From Cryptomeria japonica (taxonomy: Eukaryota; Streptophyta; Pinopsida; Cupressales; Cupressaceae), in the NCBI RefSeq assembly GCF_030272615.1, contig NC_081413.1:721140367-721204366 (forward strand): a DNA stretch of 64,000 nt. The letters run 5' to 3'. The notes under the pieces were generated by a model. The model did not search any database, was not told the DNA's origin, and worked only from the letters and a program-made list of their open reading frames with translations. Shown here in pieces: positions 1 through 10,706 of this stretch. The position numbers and the translations under genes were made by a program. The number at the start of each line of letters is the position of its first letter. The first letter of the stretch is position 1.

Positions 1-2
1 GA

Positions 3-1578
3 AGAAGAATCAGAGAGAATTCTTGCGAGATCTCCACTATTGAACCAATAACTGCTAAGGAGGAATTTGGTGATGATCATTGGGTTAAAGCTATGGAGGA
101 GGAATTAGATCAAATTGAGAAGAACAACACATGGACCCTAGTACCCTGACCGATAAATAAAAATATGATAGGTACTAAGTGGGTATTCAGGAACAAGTTG
201 AATGAGGATGTTCTTGTAGTTCGTAACAAAGCTAGGTTGGTTTGCAAAGGTTATGTACAAGAAGAAGGAGAAGACTATGGTGAGACTTTTTCACCAGTGG
301 CAAGACTAGAAGGTGTCATAGCTTTACTTGCATTTGCAGCACACAAGAAGTTCAAGGTATACCAAATGGATGTTAAGTCAACATTTTTGAATAGGATACT
401 TTAAGAAAAAGTATACATTGAGAAGCCAGATGGTTATGCTTTGACTGATGAGAAAGACATGGTATGTAGGTTGCATAAATCTTTATATGGATTAAAGAAG
501 GCACCTAGCTGAGCATGGTATGAAAGACTTCATACACATCTGATGAAGTTAGGCTTTTTGAGAACCAATGATAATAGTAACATATATCTCAAATCTAAAG
601 GAGATAATATACTAGTCAGCGAAGTATCTGTAGATGATATCATATTTGGAGGCAATGATGACATGAGCAATAGTTTTACAGATAAAATGAAAAATGAGTA
701 TGAAATGTCTTTAGTGGGGGAAATGAATTTTTTTATAGGCTTGCAGATACAGCAAATGAAGAATGGTATTTTCATCACACAGTCTAAGTATGTGAAAGAG
801 GTTTTGAAGACATTTGGCATGAGTGACTGTAAACTAGTTGGCACACCTATGGTTAAAGGTTGTAAGTTGTCCAAGGAAGATGAGTCCAAATCTGTTGATG
901 AGAAGGAATACAGGACAATGATTGGAAAATTGCACTATGTTTTTCACAATAGACCGAACATAGCTCATGCAGTTGGCATAGTTGCTAGATTCCAGAAGAA
1001 TCCTAAGGAAACACATCTAATAGCAACCAAGAAGATTTTTAGGTACTTGAAAGGTACTGTTGACTATGGATTATGGTATCCATATGGAGGAAATTTTGAT
1101 TTGAAGGTCTACAGAGATGTAGATTGGGAAAGAAATATTGATGACCGGAAAAGCACAACCGGTGGAGCATTTTTTCTTGGAGGAAGGCTTGTTTCATGGA
1201 GTAGTAAGAAGCAGAGTTGTACATCACAATCTATTGCTGAAGTTGAGTATGTTGCAGTTTACATGAATTGCACATAGGCTATTTGGATGAGGCACATTTT
1301 GAAAGGTTTTAAGATGAAGATTTCAACCTATAAAGAATTTATGTGATAATACAAGTGCCATAAATATTTCCAAGAACCCTGTTTTGCACGCACAAACCAA
1401 GCATATTGAATTGAAGAATCATTTCTTGAGGGAAAAATTTCAAAGTAAAGATGTGATCTTAGAGCATGTTTCTACCAAGGAGTAGCTTGCAGGTATTTTT
1501 ACTAAACCTCTGCCTAAGACTACTTTTGAGTATCTTAGAAGTCAGTTAGGGGCTGTCCCTCTTCATGAAGTCAGTTAA
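3..1578 (+). pseudogene. Copia pol remnant: reverse transcriptase and RNase H
   Basis: This is the C-terminal part of a Ty1/copia Gag-Pol polyprotein, which copies element RNA into DNA in cytoplasmic particles. The reading frame beginning at base 3 shows the RT start ([11 protein letters not shown], then KARLVCKGY and [12 protein letters not shown]), the active-site region as SVDDIIFGG instead of the usual YVDD, then TQSKYVKEVLKTFGM, RYLKGTVDYGLWY and the RNase H stretch LVSWSSKKQSC. The tail includes TKHIELKNHFLRE and ends at a natural stop, 1576-1578. In-frame stops lie near 148, 402, 509 and 1275, another in the tail near 1483, and a frameshift near 1325. The stop at 1275 sits where copia proteins usually have Gln. 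It is a dead, partial copy. The Sirevirus affiliation is inferred from overall resemblance of the RT region. Confidence 0.92.
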
Positions 1579-1908
1579 GTATGATGTAGTTTACATTAGT
1601 CCTAGAGCTACTTGCAAAATTTTACAGAAGGATTGGTGTAGAAGTGGATTTATTCCACAGGGGGAGCATCAAGTTGCAGGTTATTGATGTTGTGTAGTGA
1701 ATTTTGACATTACATGTTTTACTTTCAATTTGGCTTTGTTGTCAAAGGGGGAGAAGAATTATGTGATTATGGAAGGAGAACCAGCAACAAGTTGAAGATA
1801 GAGAGAGCATGGTGAATATTTGGTAATGTAAACCAAGATTCCTATTCACAACCAAGGCGCAATCAATGGTATTGATATTTGTATTGCCATCAATGCCAAA
1901 GGGGAGAT
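1579..1908 (+). other. 3' untranslated stretch with three polypurine-like tracts
   Basis: No coding sequence. Three G-rich purine tracts occur at about 1659 (cagggggagc), 1745 (aaagggggagaag) and 1898-1907 (aaaggggaga). The last abuts the LTR and is the probable plus-strand primer (PPT). The same three tracts, in the same order, are found in copia element 2. Confidence 0.7.
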
Positions 1909-3272
1909 TGTTGGCATTTGCATGAAGATTAAATTAATGATATGTTATGTTGCCATTGATGTCAATTGAATCGGTAATGATATTGTTGATATTGTTGTAA
2001 TAATGTTACTATAACCGGTAGGAAGAATTTGTGAGGCGAACCGGTAATTGGTGTAACGGTATAAAACTTATCTATTGATCTAACTGGTAAACCCTACCTG
2101 TTGTTTTTTATAAACCCTAACCAATTAAGTTTATTGGTTATATTGGTTTATGATCTGACGATGAGCGGTGATGATTATGACACGTATGATTATTGTATGA
2201 AGACAATTTGAAAAGATTTTGGCGCGTTGATGTAACGGTTTTTTCTAGGGAATGAGCAAGTTGATTTCATATAATGCAAAGCACGTGATGAGTTACTGAG
2301 ATTGATGAAGCAACGATCAAGATTTTCTTGATTGATGTACAAAGATTGCTATGTAATCCAATAGTCATACTTGAACCAAATTTGTTTGTAATCTCAATGA
2401 GAATTAGGTTTTTGTTGTGTTACCAACCTAATTGATTTGTATTTAAGGTCAATGAAGTTGTTTTGTTTAGGTGTTGGCAAGAGTTGTAAAAGAGATAGAC
2501 ATAGTTCAGTTGAGTGTGTGGTTGCCTAACTGAATGATATATCTACTGTTTGAGTAAAGGCAAATAGGAGCATGAAATGGATCTGAACAAGCAAGTGTAG
2601 TGCTATTCAAAAAGATCAACAAACTCCTATTGTTTTCTAACAATTACAACAGAAATGAAATCCCATAACCAGGTAAGCTCTAACAAGCTTGGTGCTATTC
2701 AAATCCTCTAACAAGGTGGTCCATTAGATTTGATTTTCAAATCGTCTACCAAGGTTACTCCTTACAGGGTATTTCTTCTAACAAGGCATTTGAAGTCAAT
2801 CCCTTAACCAGGTGATTCCTAACATGATTAGTTCTTAACAAGACTTTTTGTAAAGCTTTAACAAGCTGGGCTCCTAACAGGGCGAACTTCAGAAGAGTTC
2901 AGATATTATCTTGTGAGTCTCATCTGACTGTGGTTTTTACCTATTTGGGTTTCCACGTCAAAAATATTTGTGTCAAGTGGTGAATGTTTTTGTGGTTATG
3001 TTTTCATGGTTGGTTTACTTAACTACTTAACTACTTTGATAAGTCATGATAACCGAAAGCATTAAGGAATGAAGAAGTTGTTTACTGTTAAATTGTTGTA
3101 ACAGACAACCGGTTTATCTTATGAGTTTTTACCTTGACAGAGATTATTTCATTGTTAGTTCTAAGTTTACTTTGAGAGATTGATTGGTGAAGTTATCATC
3201 AGTTTTTCTATCTACTGATTCACCCCCCCTCTCAGTAGTTAACCAGATACTTATTATTTCATCATACCATCA
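1909..3272 (+). repeat. 3' LTR of copia element 1
   Basis: It begins TGTTGGCATT directly after the purine tract and ends ...ATACCATCA; 1364 bp. It contains a run of short TAACAAGG/TTAACCAGG-type motifs (2630-2890), a conserved island with gtggtttttacc and tttgggtttccacg near 2931-2957, and the C-rich island attcacccccc...ctcagt at about 3220. Gypsy sequence in the opposite orientation follows at once. Confidence 0.85.
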
Positions 3273-3910
3273 GAATATAGTAAGCTCATCCATATATATG
3301 ATAATGCATTTGCCAATCAAGTCTTTGAAGGTTGTATCCATCGCTCTCTGGAATGTTGCTCCGGCATTAATCAACCCAAATAACATCATGTCGTATGCAT
3401 AAGTCCCTCACTTTGTAGTAAATGTTATTTTCATGCGGTCTTCATGGTTCACCAAAAGTTGGTTATATCCAGAATAACCATCAAGGAATGACATCATCTG
3501 TGAACCATTAACAACTTGTAATACCTCATCCAGGGAAGGGAGTGGCTAATTGTCTTTTTCTGATGCCTTATTGAGGTTACAAAAATCAACACAAAGTCAA
3601 ATTTCCCCATTCTTTTTCCTTACCAATACCAGGTTGGCAACCCAAGTGGAGTGGCATACTGGGAAAATAATCCTAGTAGTAAGTAGCTTTTGAACTTCTT
3701 TAAAGATCAAGGGCTCTATCAATGAATTGACTGGTCATTGCTTCTATCTAAATGGATTTGTATTGGATTTCAAAGGTATAACATGAGTGATGGTAGATGC
3801 ATCAAATGTTTTTAGATTCTCATATCCCTATGCTCTAACATCAATGTATTCCTTTAAAATTTGTATAATTCTCTCCCTTTCAATGGGAGTGCTAATCTTC
3901 CTAATATAGA
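3273..3910 (-). pseudogene. Gypsy-1 reverse transcriptase (partial)
   Basis: On the minus strand this reads as the N-terminal and palm part of a Ty3/gypsy RT. Recognisable pieces, in order, are IPLKSNTNPFR, TWVANLVLVRKKNGEI, LCVDFCNLNKAS, FLDGYSGYNQ, YAYDMMLFGLINAGATFQRA and IIYMDELT in place of the usual Y(M/L)DD. The second active-site Asp therefore appears as Glu. Several in-frame stops occur, for example within the ...TNPFR segment and before GTYAYD. Copia element 1 cuts the domain just after the active site. Function would have been copying of element RNA; this copy is dead. Confidence 0.88.
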
Positions 3911-4267
3911 CTATCTTTCTTGACCGTCTGGACATATATTGTGTGGTTCATATTTTCCATCATCTGAATCTATGGTCAATCTTTCTTTTGTCCTAGGATC
4001 AGAATCAAAAAGCTGTTCTAGAGTGACCATACCTTTGGGAATGACATTTGTAGGAAAATTGACAATTTTCTCATCACCATCTTCATCAGTAGCATCTGAT
4101 ATATCCTCTTCATCAATGTTTTGCTCCTCGAAAGCACCAAAATTAGAAAGAAAAGCTATAATGTGTCTATCATCCTCAAAGAGTTGGAAATGATTGATGT
4201 TGTCGGGCACAGCGGGTGTGGAAACCAGCTCTACAAAAAATATTTTCAAAGGAGACTGACTCACTGG
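3911..4267 (-). pseudogene. Gypsy-1 acidic linker between RNase H and RT
   Basis: A 117-residue open stretch joins the RNase H remnant to RT in the same element. It is acidic in the middle (DEEDISDATDEDGDEK) and contains PDNINHFQLFEDDRHIIAFL and IPKGMVTLEQLFD. The last motif resembles the segment that precedes RT in plant gypsy polyproteins of this architecture. There is no enzymatic motif. It shows that RNase H and RT belong to one reading unit rather than to two fragments brought together by chance. Confidence 0.7.
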
Positions 4268-4640
4268 TTACTGTGTGCTTGCTACTACAACCAATGCATC
4301 TGATATTCCATTTACTTTCTTGGGCACTAACTGGATATTAAAAGCATTGAAGTCCTTAATAAATCCCCATACTCGGTTCCTATACGCTGCAAACCTTTTG
4401 TCATGACATGCATACTGACTTACTTGTTTAACCATCAATTCAGAATCTCCTTGCACTCTTAAGCATTTAGCCTCCTTTTTATGGGAAAAGAGGAGTCATT
4501 TAACAAAGGCCTCATATTTAGTCCTATTGTTAGTGCAAGGGAATTGGAGTCAATAGGAGGCTAGAAAGGTCTTCCCTTTGGGATTGGTTAACTCAATTCC
4601 TTCTCAACTACCTTGTTTGGATCTAGACCCATCAAACTTT
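4268..4640 (-). pseudogene. Gypsy-1 RNase H domain, located upstream of RT
   Basis: The minus strand reads FLKFDGSRSKQG (first catalytic Asp), ELTNPKGKTF, FPCTNNRTKYEAF (catalytic Glu), VQGDSELMVKQVSQYACHD (third acid), RVWGFIKDFNAFNIQLVP and NGISDALVVVAS (last acid). This is the order of catalytic residues in an RNase H of the second ('archaeal-like') type seen in plant gypsy elements. Stops occur after KQGS and near FVK. Canonical gypsy pol has RNase H after RT, but here it comes before. The 62-residue open segment 4268-4456 covers the second half. Confidence 0.85.
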
Positions 4641-4818
4641 AGAAACTAGATTTCATCCTCTAATTTCTTCACATTCTTCGACTTAGGTTCAGTGATCAGT
4701 GGAGGAAGATTAGTTTCTGAAAATGGTTGTTGTTCCTTGAGTTTGATATCTTCCAATATCTGAGGTTATTCATTTACAGGCTCCAAGAGTACTTTGATCA
4801 TATTGGGAGTGGACTACT
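4641..4818 (-). other. Gypsy-1 spacer at the copia insertion junction
   Basis: Degraded minus-strand linker leading into the RNase H (pieces such as LPPLITEPKSK and KKLEDEI). It continues the spacer that ends at 12146 on the other side of copia element 2. Bases 4814-4818 (ctact) are the left target-site copy; the right copy at 12146-12150 is ctgct. Confidence 0.65.
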
Positions 4819-6214
4819 TGTTGGCATTGCATGAAGATTGCATTAGAGAAGTATAGTGTTGTCATTGATGTCAATTGCAATTGGTAATGAAGATGTATTG
4901 TAATTGGTAATGATGTAGTAAAGCAACCGGTAGTAAAGCAGTGAAGGCAACTAGTATTGAAGCAAAGTGATCAACCGGTAACCCTAACCCATTGATAAGA
5001 AGAACCCTAAACGATGGAGCTTGAAGAATCAGTTGTGATGATCTATGACTGAATGGTGATCAGAGATGAAGATGCCATGTATGCATGATGCACATGATGA
5101 GTTTTGAAGTGGCCTTGGCACGTAGAGATAACCGTTTATCTTGGGAATGATCAATTGCATAGTATGGAGTGACAAACACATGATGAGCTACAAGATTTCA
5201 AAGTGTGGTGATCTAGGGGCGGTTGAATTTGTCCACAACAATGTGTAGTTGATTGCTATGTACTCTAAGGGTCAAAATTGAACTGATATGTTTGTAATCT
5301 CTATGAGAATTGTAGAGTTTGTATTGTGTTACCGACCTATTGTTTTTGTTTTTAAGGTTGATGAATTGTTTGTAATTGTGTTGGGAAATTTGGCTAGGTG
5401 TGATAGTTGTTGTTGACAAACCAGAAGGTGTATCTGCAGAATATTGTGAAGGCAGATAGGAGCATAAAAGGATCTGATTAAGAAAGGAAGTGTTATTACC
5501 AGATCAATGAAGAACCTATTATTCTCTAGCCATCACAACAGTTAAATCTCTTAACCGGGTAAGATTTAACAGGCTTATTGTTTATATCCTCTAACCAAGT
5601 GATCCATTAGCTTGGATTTGATATCCTCCACTGAGGTTACCTTTAACAAGGTATTTGCATTCAATCCCTTAACCGGGTGGTCCTTAACCGGATCTATTCC
5701 TAACAGGAAATTTTTGTAAAAGCTTCTAACAAGGCTTGGATCCTAATAGGGCAAACTTTAGAAGAGTTCAGAATACTTGTGGGTATTCATCCCCACCATG
5801 ATTTTTCCCATTTGGGTTTCCATGTGAAAAATCATTGTGTCAAGTGGTGAATAATTTTGTGGACGTGTTTTTGATATGGTTAATTTGAATGACTGGTAAA
5901 TCCACTTAGATATGTTTGAATGACCGGAAATGATCTGAAATGAGTTATTACTAATATTAGTAAAGTGGTTTAAGGTTTTGGTTAAATGGTATTTGAGTTT
6001 TAGATCTGTTGCATTGTATCATTGATGTTTTGGTCAACCGATAAAGTTTGACAGTGTAGTTGCAATTTTTGATACAATGACTAAACCAATTAGTTTAGTA
6101 AGTTATTTCCGAGTTGAAAGTTTGTTTGGTGAAAGTTTAGTATATTTTCTATCTACTAATTCACCCCCCCCTCTCAGTAGTTGACCGGATCCTTATAGTT
6201 TCATCATATTATCA
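4819..6214 (+). repeat. 5' LTR of copia element 2
   Basis: 1396 bp, from TGTTGGCATT to ...TATTATCA. It has the TAAC(A/C)AGG-type motif series at 5560-5760, the conserved ttttcccatttgggtttcca island near 5810, and the C-rich island attcacccccccctctcagt near 6160. One base after its end the primer site begins. Confidence 0.93.
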
Positions 6215-6215
6215 A

Positions 6216-6230
6216 TTGGTATCAGAGTTG
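6216..6230 (+). other. Primer-binding site (initiator Met tRNA type)
   Basis: ttggtatcagagttg lies one base after the 5' LTR. TGGTATCAGAGC is the usual complement of the 3' end of plant initiator-methionine tRNA used by copia elements; the last bases here have drifted. Confidence 0.9.
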
Positions 6231-6284
6231 TCCAAGTCCTCTTGAGTTTAAGCTTAATAGCTTGAGGAAACGATATAGGAGAAC

Positions 6285-7148
6285 ATGATGAAGAAAGAAG
6301 GTCCAAAGTTCAATTGAGAAAACTACAGAATCTGGAGTGATAGGATGAAGATCTATATTAAGAGCTTAGGAAGTCAATATTGGGAACATGTTGTTACTAA
6401 ATATAACTTGCCTAGTGGGATTTTGATAGATGATCAAAATAAGGAGAAAAAGGAGAACAATCAAGCATTGGAGGTCATCATCAGTTCCTTGTCCGATTAA
6501 GAATATGTTGATGTTCATGGATTGGAGACTGCATATGAAGTTTGGAAGAAACTAGAAGAAATCAATACCTGTGATAAGCATATTAAGATTGCCAAGGAAG
6601 AGAGTCTGAGAGGAAAATTTGATGATATGCAGATGGATGAAGGTGAAAACATTCAACAATATGGTCAGAGAATCAAGGAGATAGTCGAAGAAATCAAAAG
6701 TGTTGGAGGTATAGTGGATGATACCATTGTGGTTAGCAAGGTGTTGAGAACTCTTCTACCGGTCTACGCTATTAGAGTTGCAGCAATTCAGGAACTCAAA
6801 TCAATTGATAAGACAAAGGTAACTCTTGACTCTATCATTGTCAAATTAACTTCATTTGAATTAAATGGTTTTGATAGAAGTGTTCAGAGATCAAAATCTA
6901 CATTTAAAGCCTTAGTCTCAACCCCACCGGTAAGGAAAAGCAGAGAAGTGTGCTACAGTCATGAATCTAGATCTAGCAGAGAGGTAGATGATGAAGATAG
7001 TCTGATTGAGCTTGAAGCATTGTTGGCCAAGCAGTTACCCAGATGTACCGGTAAGTATAGAGGTAAACTACCGCTGAAGTGTTTTGCATGTAACCAGATT
7101 GGACACATTGTTGCTAATTGTCCAAATAGAGATAATGAGGAAAAATGA
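6285..7148 (+). pseudogene. Copia element 2 gag (capsid and zinc knuckle)
   Basis: Gag forms the virus-like particle. The start is the first of two adjacent ATGs at 6285. The frame contains NYRIWSDRMK and ALEVIISSLSD, then a long open stretch from 6522 with the helical capsid region ETAYEVWKKLEE, ENIQQYGQRIKEI and TLLPVYAIRVAAI. Near the end is a CX2CX4HX4C knuckle (CFACNQIGHIVANC, about 7080-7122). Stops interrupt at 6315 (TGA where a Trp is expected before ENYRIW), at about 6498, and at 7146 just after the knuckle. The same frame continues directly into the protease. Confidence 0.9.
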
Positions 7149-7610
7149 GAGAAGCATAGGAAGTATAAAGGTAAAGGAAAAATAAATTGTCTCATTGCAG
7201 TGGATGGAGGAATTACAGATGAAGAATCTGAGGAAGATGCAAATGAGGATATTGTCTTTGTTGCTATTAGAGAAGAGATATCAGATCAGAAGGCATTGGT
7301 CTCTCACTTGCATAGTTCAAATGATTGGATTATAGATAGTGGTTATTCACACCACATGGCTAGAGACCGGAGTAAGTTTCTCACTTTGAAGGAATTTGAT
7401 GGAGGTGTTGTTAGCTTTAGGAATGACACTCCCTGCATGGTGAAAGGGAAGCGATTCATCTCCTTGAATGGTAAAAGCAATGCAGATGATGTCTACTGGG
7501 TTGAAGGACTGAAACACAATCTTTTGAGTGTTGCTCAACTCAATGATAAAGTTACCCACCGGAGTTCAATAATGGAGTGTGCAAGATTTATGGAAGCAAA
7601 GGTGAACTGA
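7149..7610 (+). pseudogene. Copia element 2 aspartic protease
   Basis: It is in the same frame as gag beyond the TGA at 7146, so gag and protease were one polyprotein. The active-site segment is WIIDSGYSHHM (copia proteases normally have D-S-G-C/A-S/T), followed by FDGGVVSF, GKRFISLNG and the copia-typical YWVEGLKHNLLSVAQLND. It cleaved the polyprotein during particle maturation. The frame is lost at 7610 and integrase resumes in another frame. The catalytic Asp and Gly are retained; the residue after Gly is Tyr. Confidence 0.9.
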
Positions 7611-7639
7611 TTGCAACTGACAAATAGACCAAAGGTAAC

Positions 7640-8512
7640 TTGTTTCACCTAAACTCTAAAGTCAACACTTGTTTAATTGCAAATATAGAAGATAGTTGGC
7701 TTTGGCATCAGAGATTTTGTCATGTAAATTTTGATAACATTGTAAGGGTCAGTAAGTACAAATCAGTAAGAGGTTTGCCACAGTTGGACAAACTGGTGAA
7801 TGCTATGTGCAAAGAATGTCAGTTAGGGAAAATGACATCCTCAACCTTCAAGGGAAAATCTTTCTCAGCTGAACATTTGTTAGATTTGGTTCATACCAAC
7901 CTTTATGGACCAATGAGGACTAGGATTATTCAAGGTGATCAATACTTCATGATATTTATCGATGATTCCTTAAGGATGATGTGGGTCACATTCTTGAAAG
8001 ACAAGATAGAAGCATTTAGCAAGTTTAAGGCATTTAGAGCCTTGGTTGAAAATGAAAGTGGAAGAAATCTTAAGTGCTTAAGAACTGATCAAGGTAGTGA
8101 ATTTACTTTAGAGGAATTCACTAGATTCTATGAAAACAATGGGATTAAGAGGCAACTTTATGCACCTAGAACACCACAACAGAACGATATTGCAAAAAAG
8201 AACAACTGGTTAGTAGTTGAAGCTGCTAGGACTATGTTAATTCAAGGAGGTGTAGCTAAAACATTTTGGAGAGAAGCTATTAGCACAACTATTTGTACAA
8301 TGAACCTGATATTGGTTAAAAGAGGTGAGGACAAAACACCCTATGAGTACTGGTATGGTAGATCACCTAATGTCACTTACTTCAAAAATTTTGGTAGCAG
8401 ATATTTTATCAAAAGAGGTGATTATATTGGTAAGTTTGATCCCAAGAGTGATGAAGGCATATTTCTTGGTTACTCCACCAAGAGAAAAGCTTACAAGTGT
8501 TACAACAACTAG
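7640..8512 (+). pseudogene. Copia element 2 integrase, two catalytic residues altered
   Basis: This 290-residue open frame holds the GAG-pre-integrase/zinc region (WLWHQRFCHVNFDN...CKECQLGK, residues about 20-70) and the rve core. In the core the first acidic position reads HTNLYGPM (usual HTDLCGPM), the second is kept in LRTDQGSEF, and the segment that carries the third in relatives (NGVAERKN) reads NDIAKKNN. Two of the DDE residues therefore appear replaced by Asn and Lys. The end has the family segment EGIFLGYSTKRKAYKCYN. The role was insertion of the cDNA into host DNA. It is shifted by a frame from the protease. Confidence 0.9.
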
Positions 8513-8801
8513 ACTAAGAAGATCATTGAAAGTGTTAATGTCCAAGTAGACGAGTTTCTTGAAAAATTCAAGTGAAACCAGCAACGAGAAGGAGGAAGAA
8601 GAACCTTACATACTATTTTTGGAACCAAAACCGGTAAAGCCAGAATAGTGTGAATTGAATATAGAAGCCCCAGTTCAACTAGAATAGGAAGGTCCAACAG
8701 AAGATGAAGAAAGTGAAGAAGAAGAAGAACCTACAAAACAAGATCATATTAATCCAAGGTATGTTAGAATCAATCATAGCCTTGATTAGATTATTGGAGA
8801 C
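8513..8801 (+). other. Degraded integrase-RT linker of copia element 2
   Basis: Hydrophilic linker between integrase and RT with several stops. Pieces of frame contain an acidic run (EEESEEEEEPTKQDH-like around 8700-8745) as in other copia polyproteins. There is no separate gene. Confidence 0.6.
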
Positions 8802-10384
8802 ATGAATGCAAGCGTATTAACTAGAAGAGGGATAAGAGAAAACTCTTGTATGATCTCCACCATTGAGCCTAGAACAAAAAAAGAAGCCTTTGGAGATGAA
8901 CATTGGATCAAAAAAATGAAAGAACTTGACCAGATAGAGAAGAACAATACACGGTCACTGGTACCTAGACCGGAGAACAAGAATGTAATAGGTACAAAAT
9001 GGGTATTCAGAAACAAACTGAATGAAGATGGAATAGTGGTCACGAATAAAGCCAGACTGATATGCAAAGGATATGCACAAGAGGAAGGTGAAGATTATGG
9101 TGAGACATTTGCACCAGTTGCAAGATTGGAAGGAGTAAGGACTCTACTTGCATTTGAAACATACAGAGGATTCAAAGTATATCAGATGGATGTGAAACCA
9201 ACATTCCTACATGGAATATTGGAAGAAGTCTAATTTGAAGAGCCAGATGGTTATTCTTTAACTGTAGAAAAGGATATGGTGTTCAAATTACATAAGGCAT
9301 TGTACAAGAACCAAGAGAATGGTATGAAAGATTGCACTCTCACTTAGCGAAGATAGGTTTTCAAAGAACTAGTGAAAATAGTAACATATATCTTAAGACA
9401 TAAGGAGATAAGATACTAGTAAGTGAGGTATTTGTGGATGATATCATTTTTGGAGGTAATGATGACATGTGTCATGATTTTTCTAATAAAATGAAGAGTG
9501 AATTTGAGATGTCACTAGTAGGTGAGATAAAAAAAATTATAGGTTTGCAAATCCAATAGATGAAGGAAGGAATTTTTATCACACAGTCCAAGTATGTGAA
9601 AGAAGTGTTGAAAACTTTTGGAATGGGAGACTGTAAACCAGTTGGAACACCAATGGTTACAAGATGTAAATTGTCTAAGGAAGATGATTTTGCATCAGTT
9701 GATGAAAAGGAGTATAGATCCATGAGAGGTAAACTACATTATATTGTCCACAGTATACCGTACATTGCTCATGCAGTAGGATTGGTTACGAGATTTCGGA
9801 AAAGTCCGAAGGAGACACACATGGTTGCAACCAAAAGAATTTTTAGATACTTGAAAGGCATAATTGATTATGGATTATGGTATCCATATGCATGGGACTT
9901 TGATTTAAAAGTCTATACATATGTAGATTGGGCAGACAATGTTGATGACATGAAGAGTACAACCGAAGGAACATTTTTTCTTGGAGGCAGACTAGTGTCT
10001 TGGAGCAGCAAGAAACAAAGTTGTATCTCTAAATCGACAACAAAAGATGAATATGTTGCAGCATACATGAATTGTACTCAAGAAATCTGGACGAAACACA
10101 TTTTGGAAGGTTTCAAGTTAAAGATATCAGAACCAGTAAGCATTTTCTATGATAAAACAAGTTCTATAAATATTTCTAAGAACCTGGTGTTGCGTGCTAG
10201 AACAAAGCATATAGAGCTGAAGTATCATTTCCTGAGAGAGAAAGTGCAAAGCAAAGATGTGTCACTAGAGCATTTATCTACTAAAGTACAACTAGTAGAT
10301 ATCTTTACTAAACCTCTACCTAACACTACAATTGAATATCTTAGAGGTAAGTTAGGGGTTGTACCCCTACATGAAGTCAATTAA
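8802..10384 (+). pseudogene. Copia element 2 reverse transcriptase and RNase H
   Basis: The first part (8802-9233) has [43 protein letters not shown] and YQMDVKPTFLHG. A stop at 9231 and a deletion near 9305 (the LYGLK-type stretch is missing) break the frame. It resumes with the active site FVDDIIFGG (about 9430-9456, Phe for Tyr). The second part from 9560 is open for 274 residues: TQSKYVKEVLKTFGM, RYLKGIIDYGLWY, the RNase H segments VDWADNVDD, SWSSKKQSC, KDEYVAAYMN and YDKTSSINISKN, TKHIEL and FTKPLPN. It ends at the natural stop at 10384. The product is non-functional because of the stops and the shift. Confidence 0.93.
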
Positions 10385-10706
10385 GCAAATGTGGAAGACA
10401 TCAGTCCCAGAGCCTATTGAAAATCTTGAAGAAGGATTGGTGTAGAGTGGAGCTACTCCACAGGGGGAGCAACTAGTTGCAGATTGGTGAAGCATGAAAC
10501 TATATGATTTACCTTCACTTTGGCATTTATGTCAAAGGGGGGGAAAGGTATATGATTGATTTCTAAAGACATGAAGATACAATTGAATGAGAGTATATGG
10601 TAAAAATGTAAACCAGGATTCCTATACTTGTGTATATGCTTTACTCTCAATCATGACAATCAAGTGGTATTGATATTTGTATTGCCATCAATGCCAAAGG
10701 GGAGAA
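10385..10706 (+). other. 3' untranslated stretch with three polypurine-like tracts
   Basis: Purine tracts at about 10461 (cagggggagc), 10535-10549 (aaagggggggaaagg) and 10696-10705 (aaaggggaga). The last immediately precedes the LTR and is the likely PPT. The order matches copia element 1. Multiplied PPTs have been reported for Sireviruses. Confidence 0.72.

Larger units (their letters stand above)
1..3272 (+). mobile_element. Copia element 1 (Sirevirus-like), 3' part
   Basis: The window opens inside a Ty1/copia polyprotein. The remnant continues through RT and RNase H, a G-rich 3' untranslated stretch and a 3' LTR ending at 3272. Directly after the LTR comes antisense gypsy RT sequence, so this element was inserted into gypsy-1. 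The 5' half and the other target-site copy lie outside the window. The protein resembles copia element 2, but the LTR is clearly divergent, so it is a related subfamily rather than a recent sister copy. Confidence 0.85.

Noticed and set aside
3184-3402. 72-codon plus-strand frame
   Set aside because: It spans the LTR end and the gypsy-1 junction, so it cannot be an ancestral gene.
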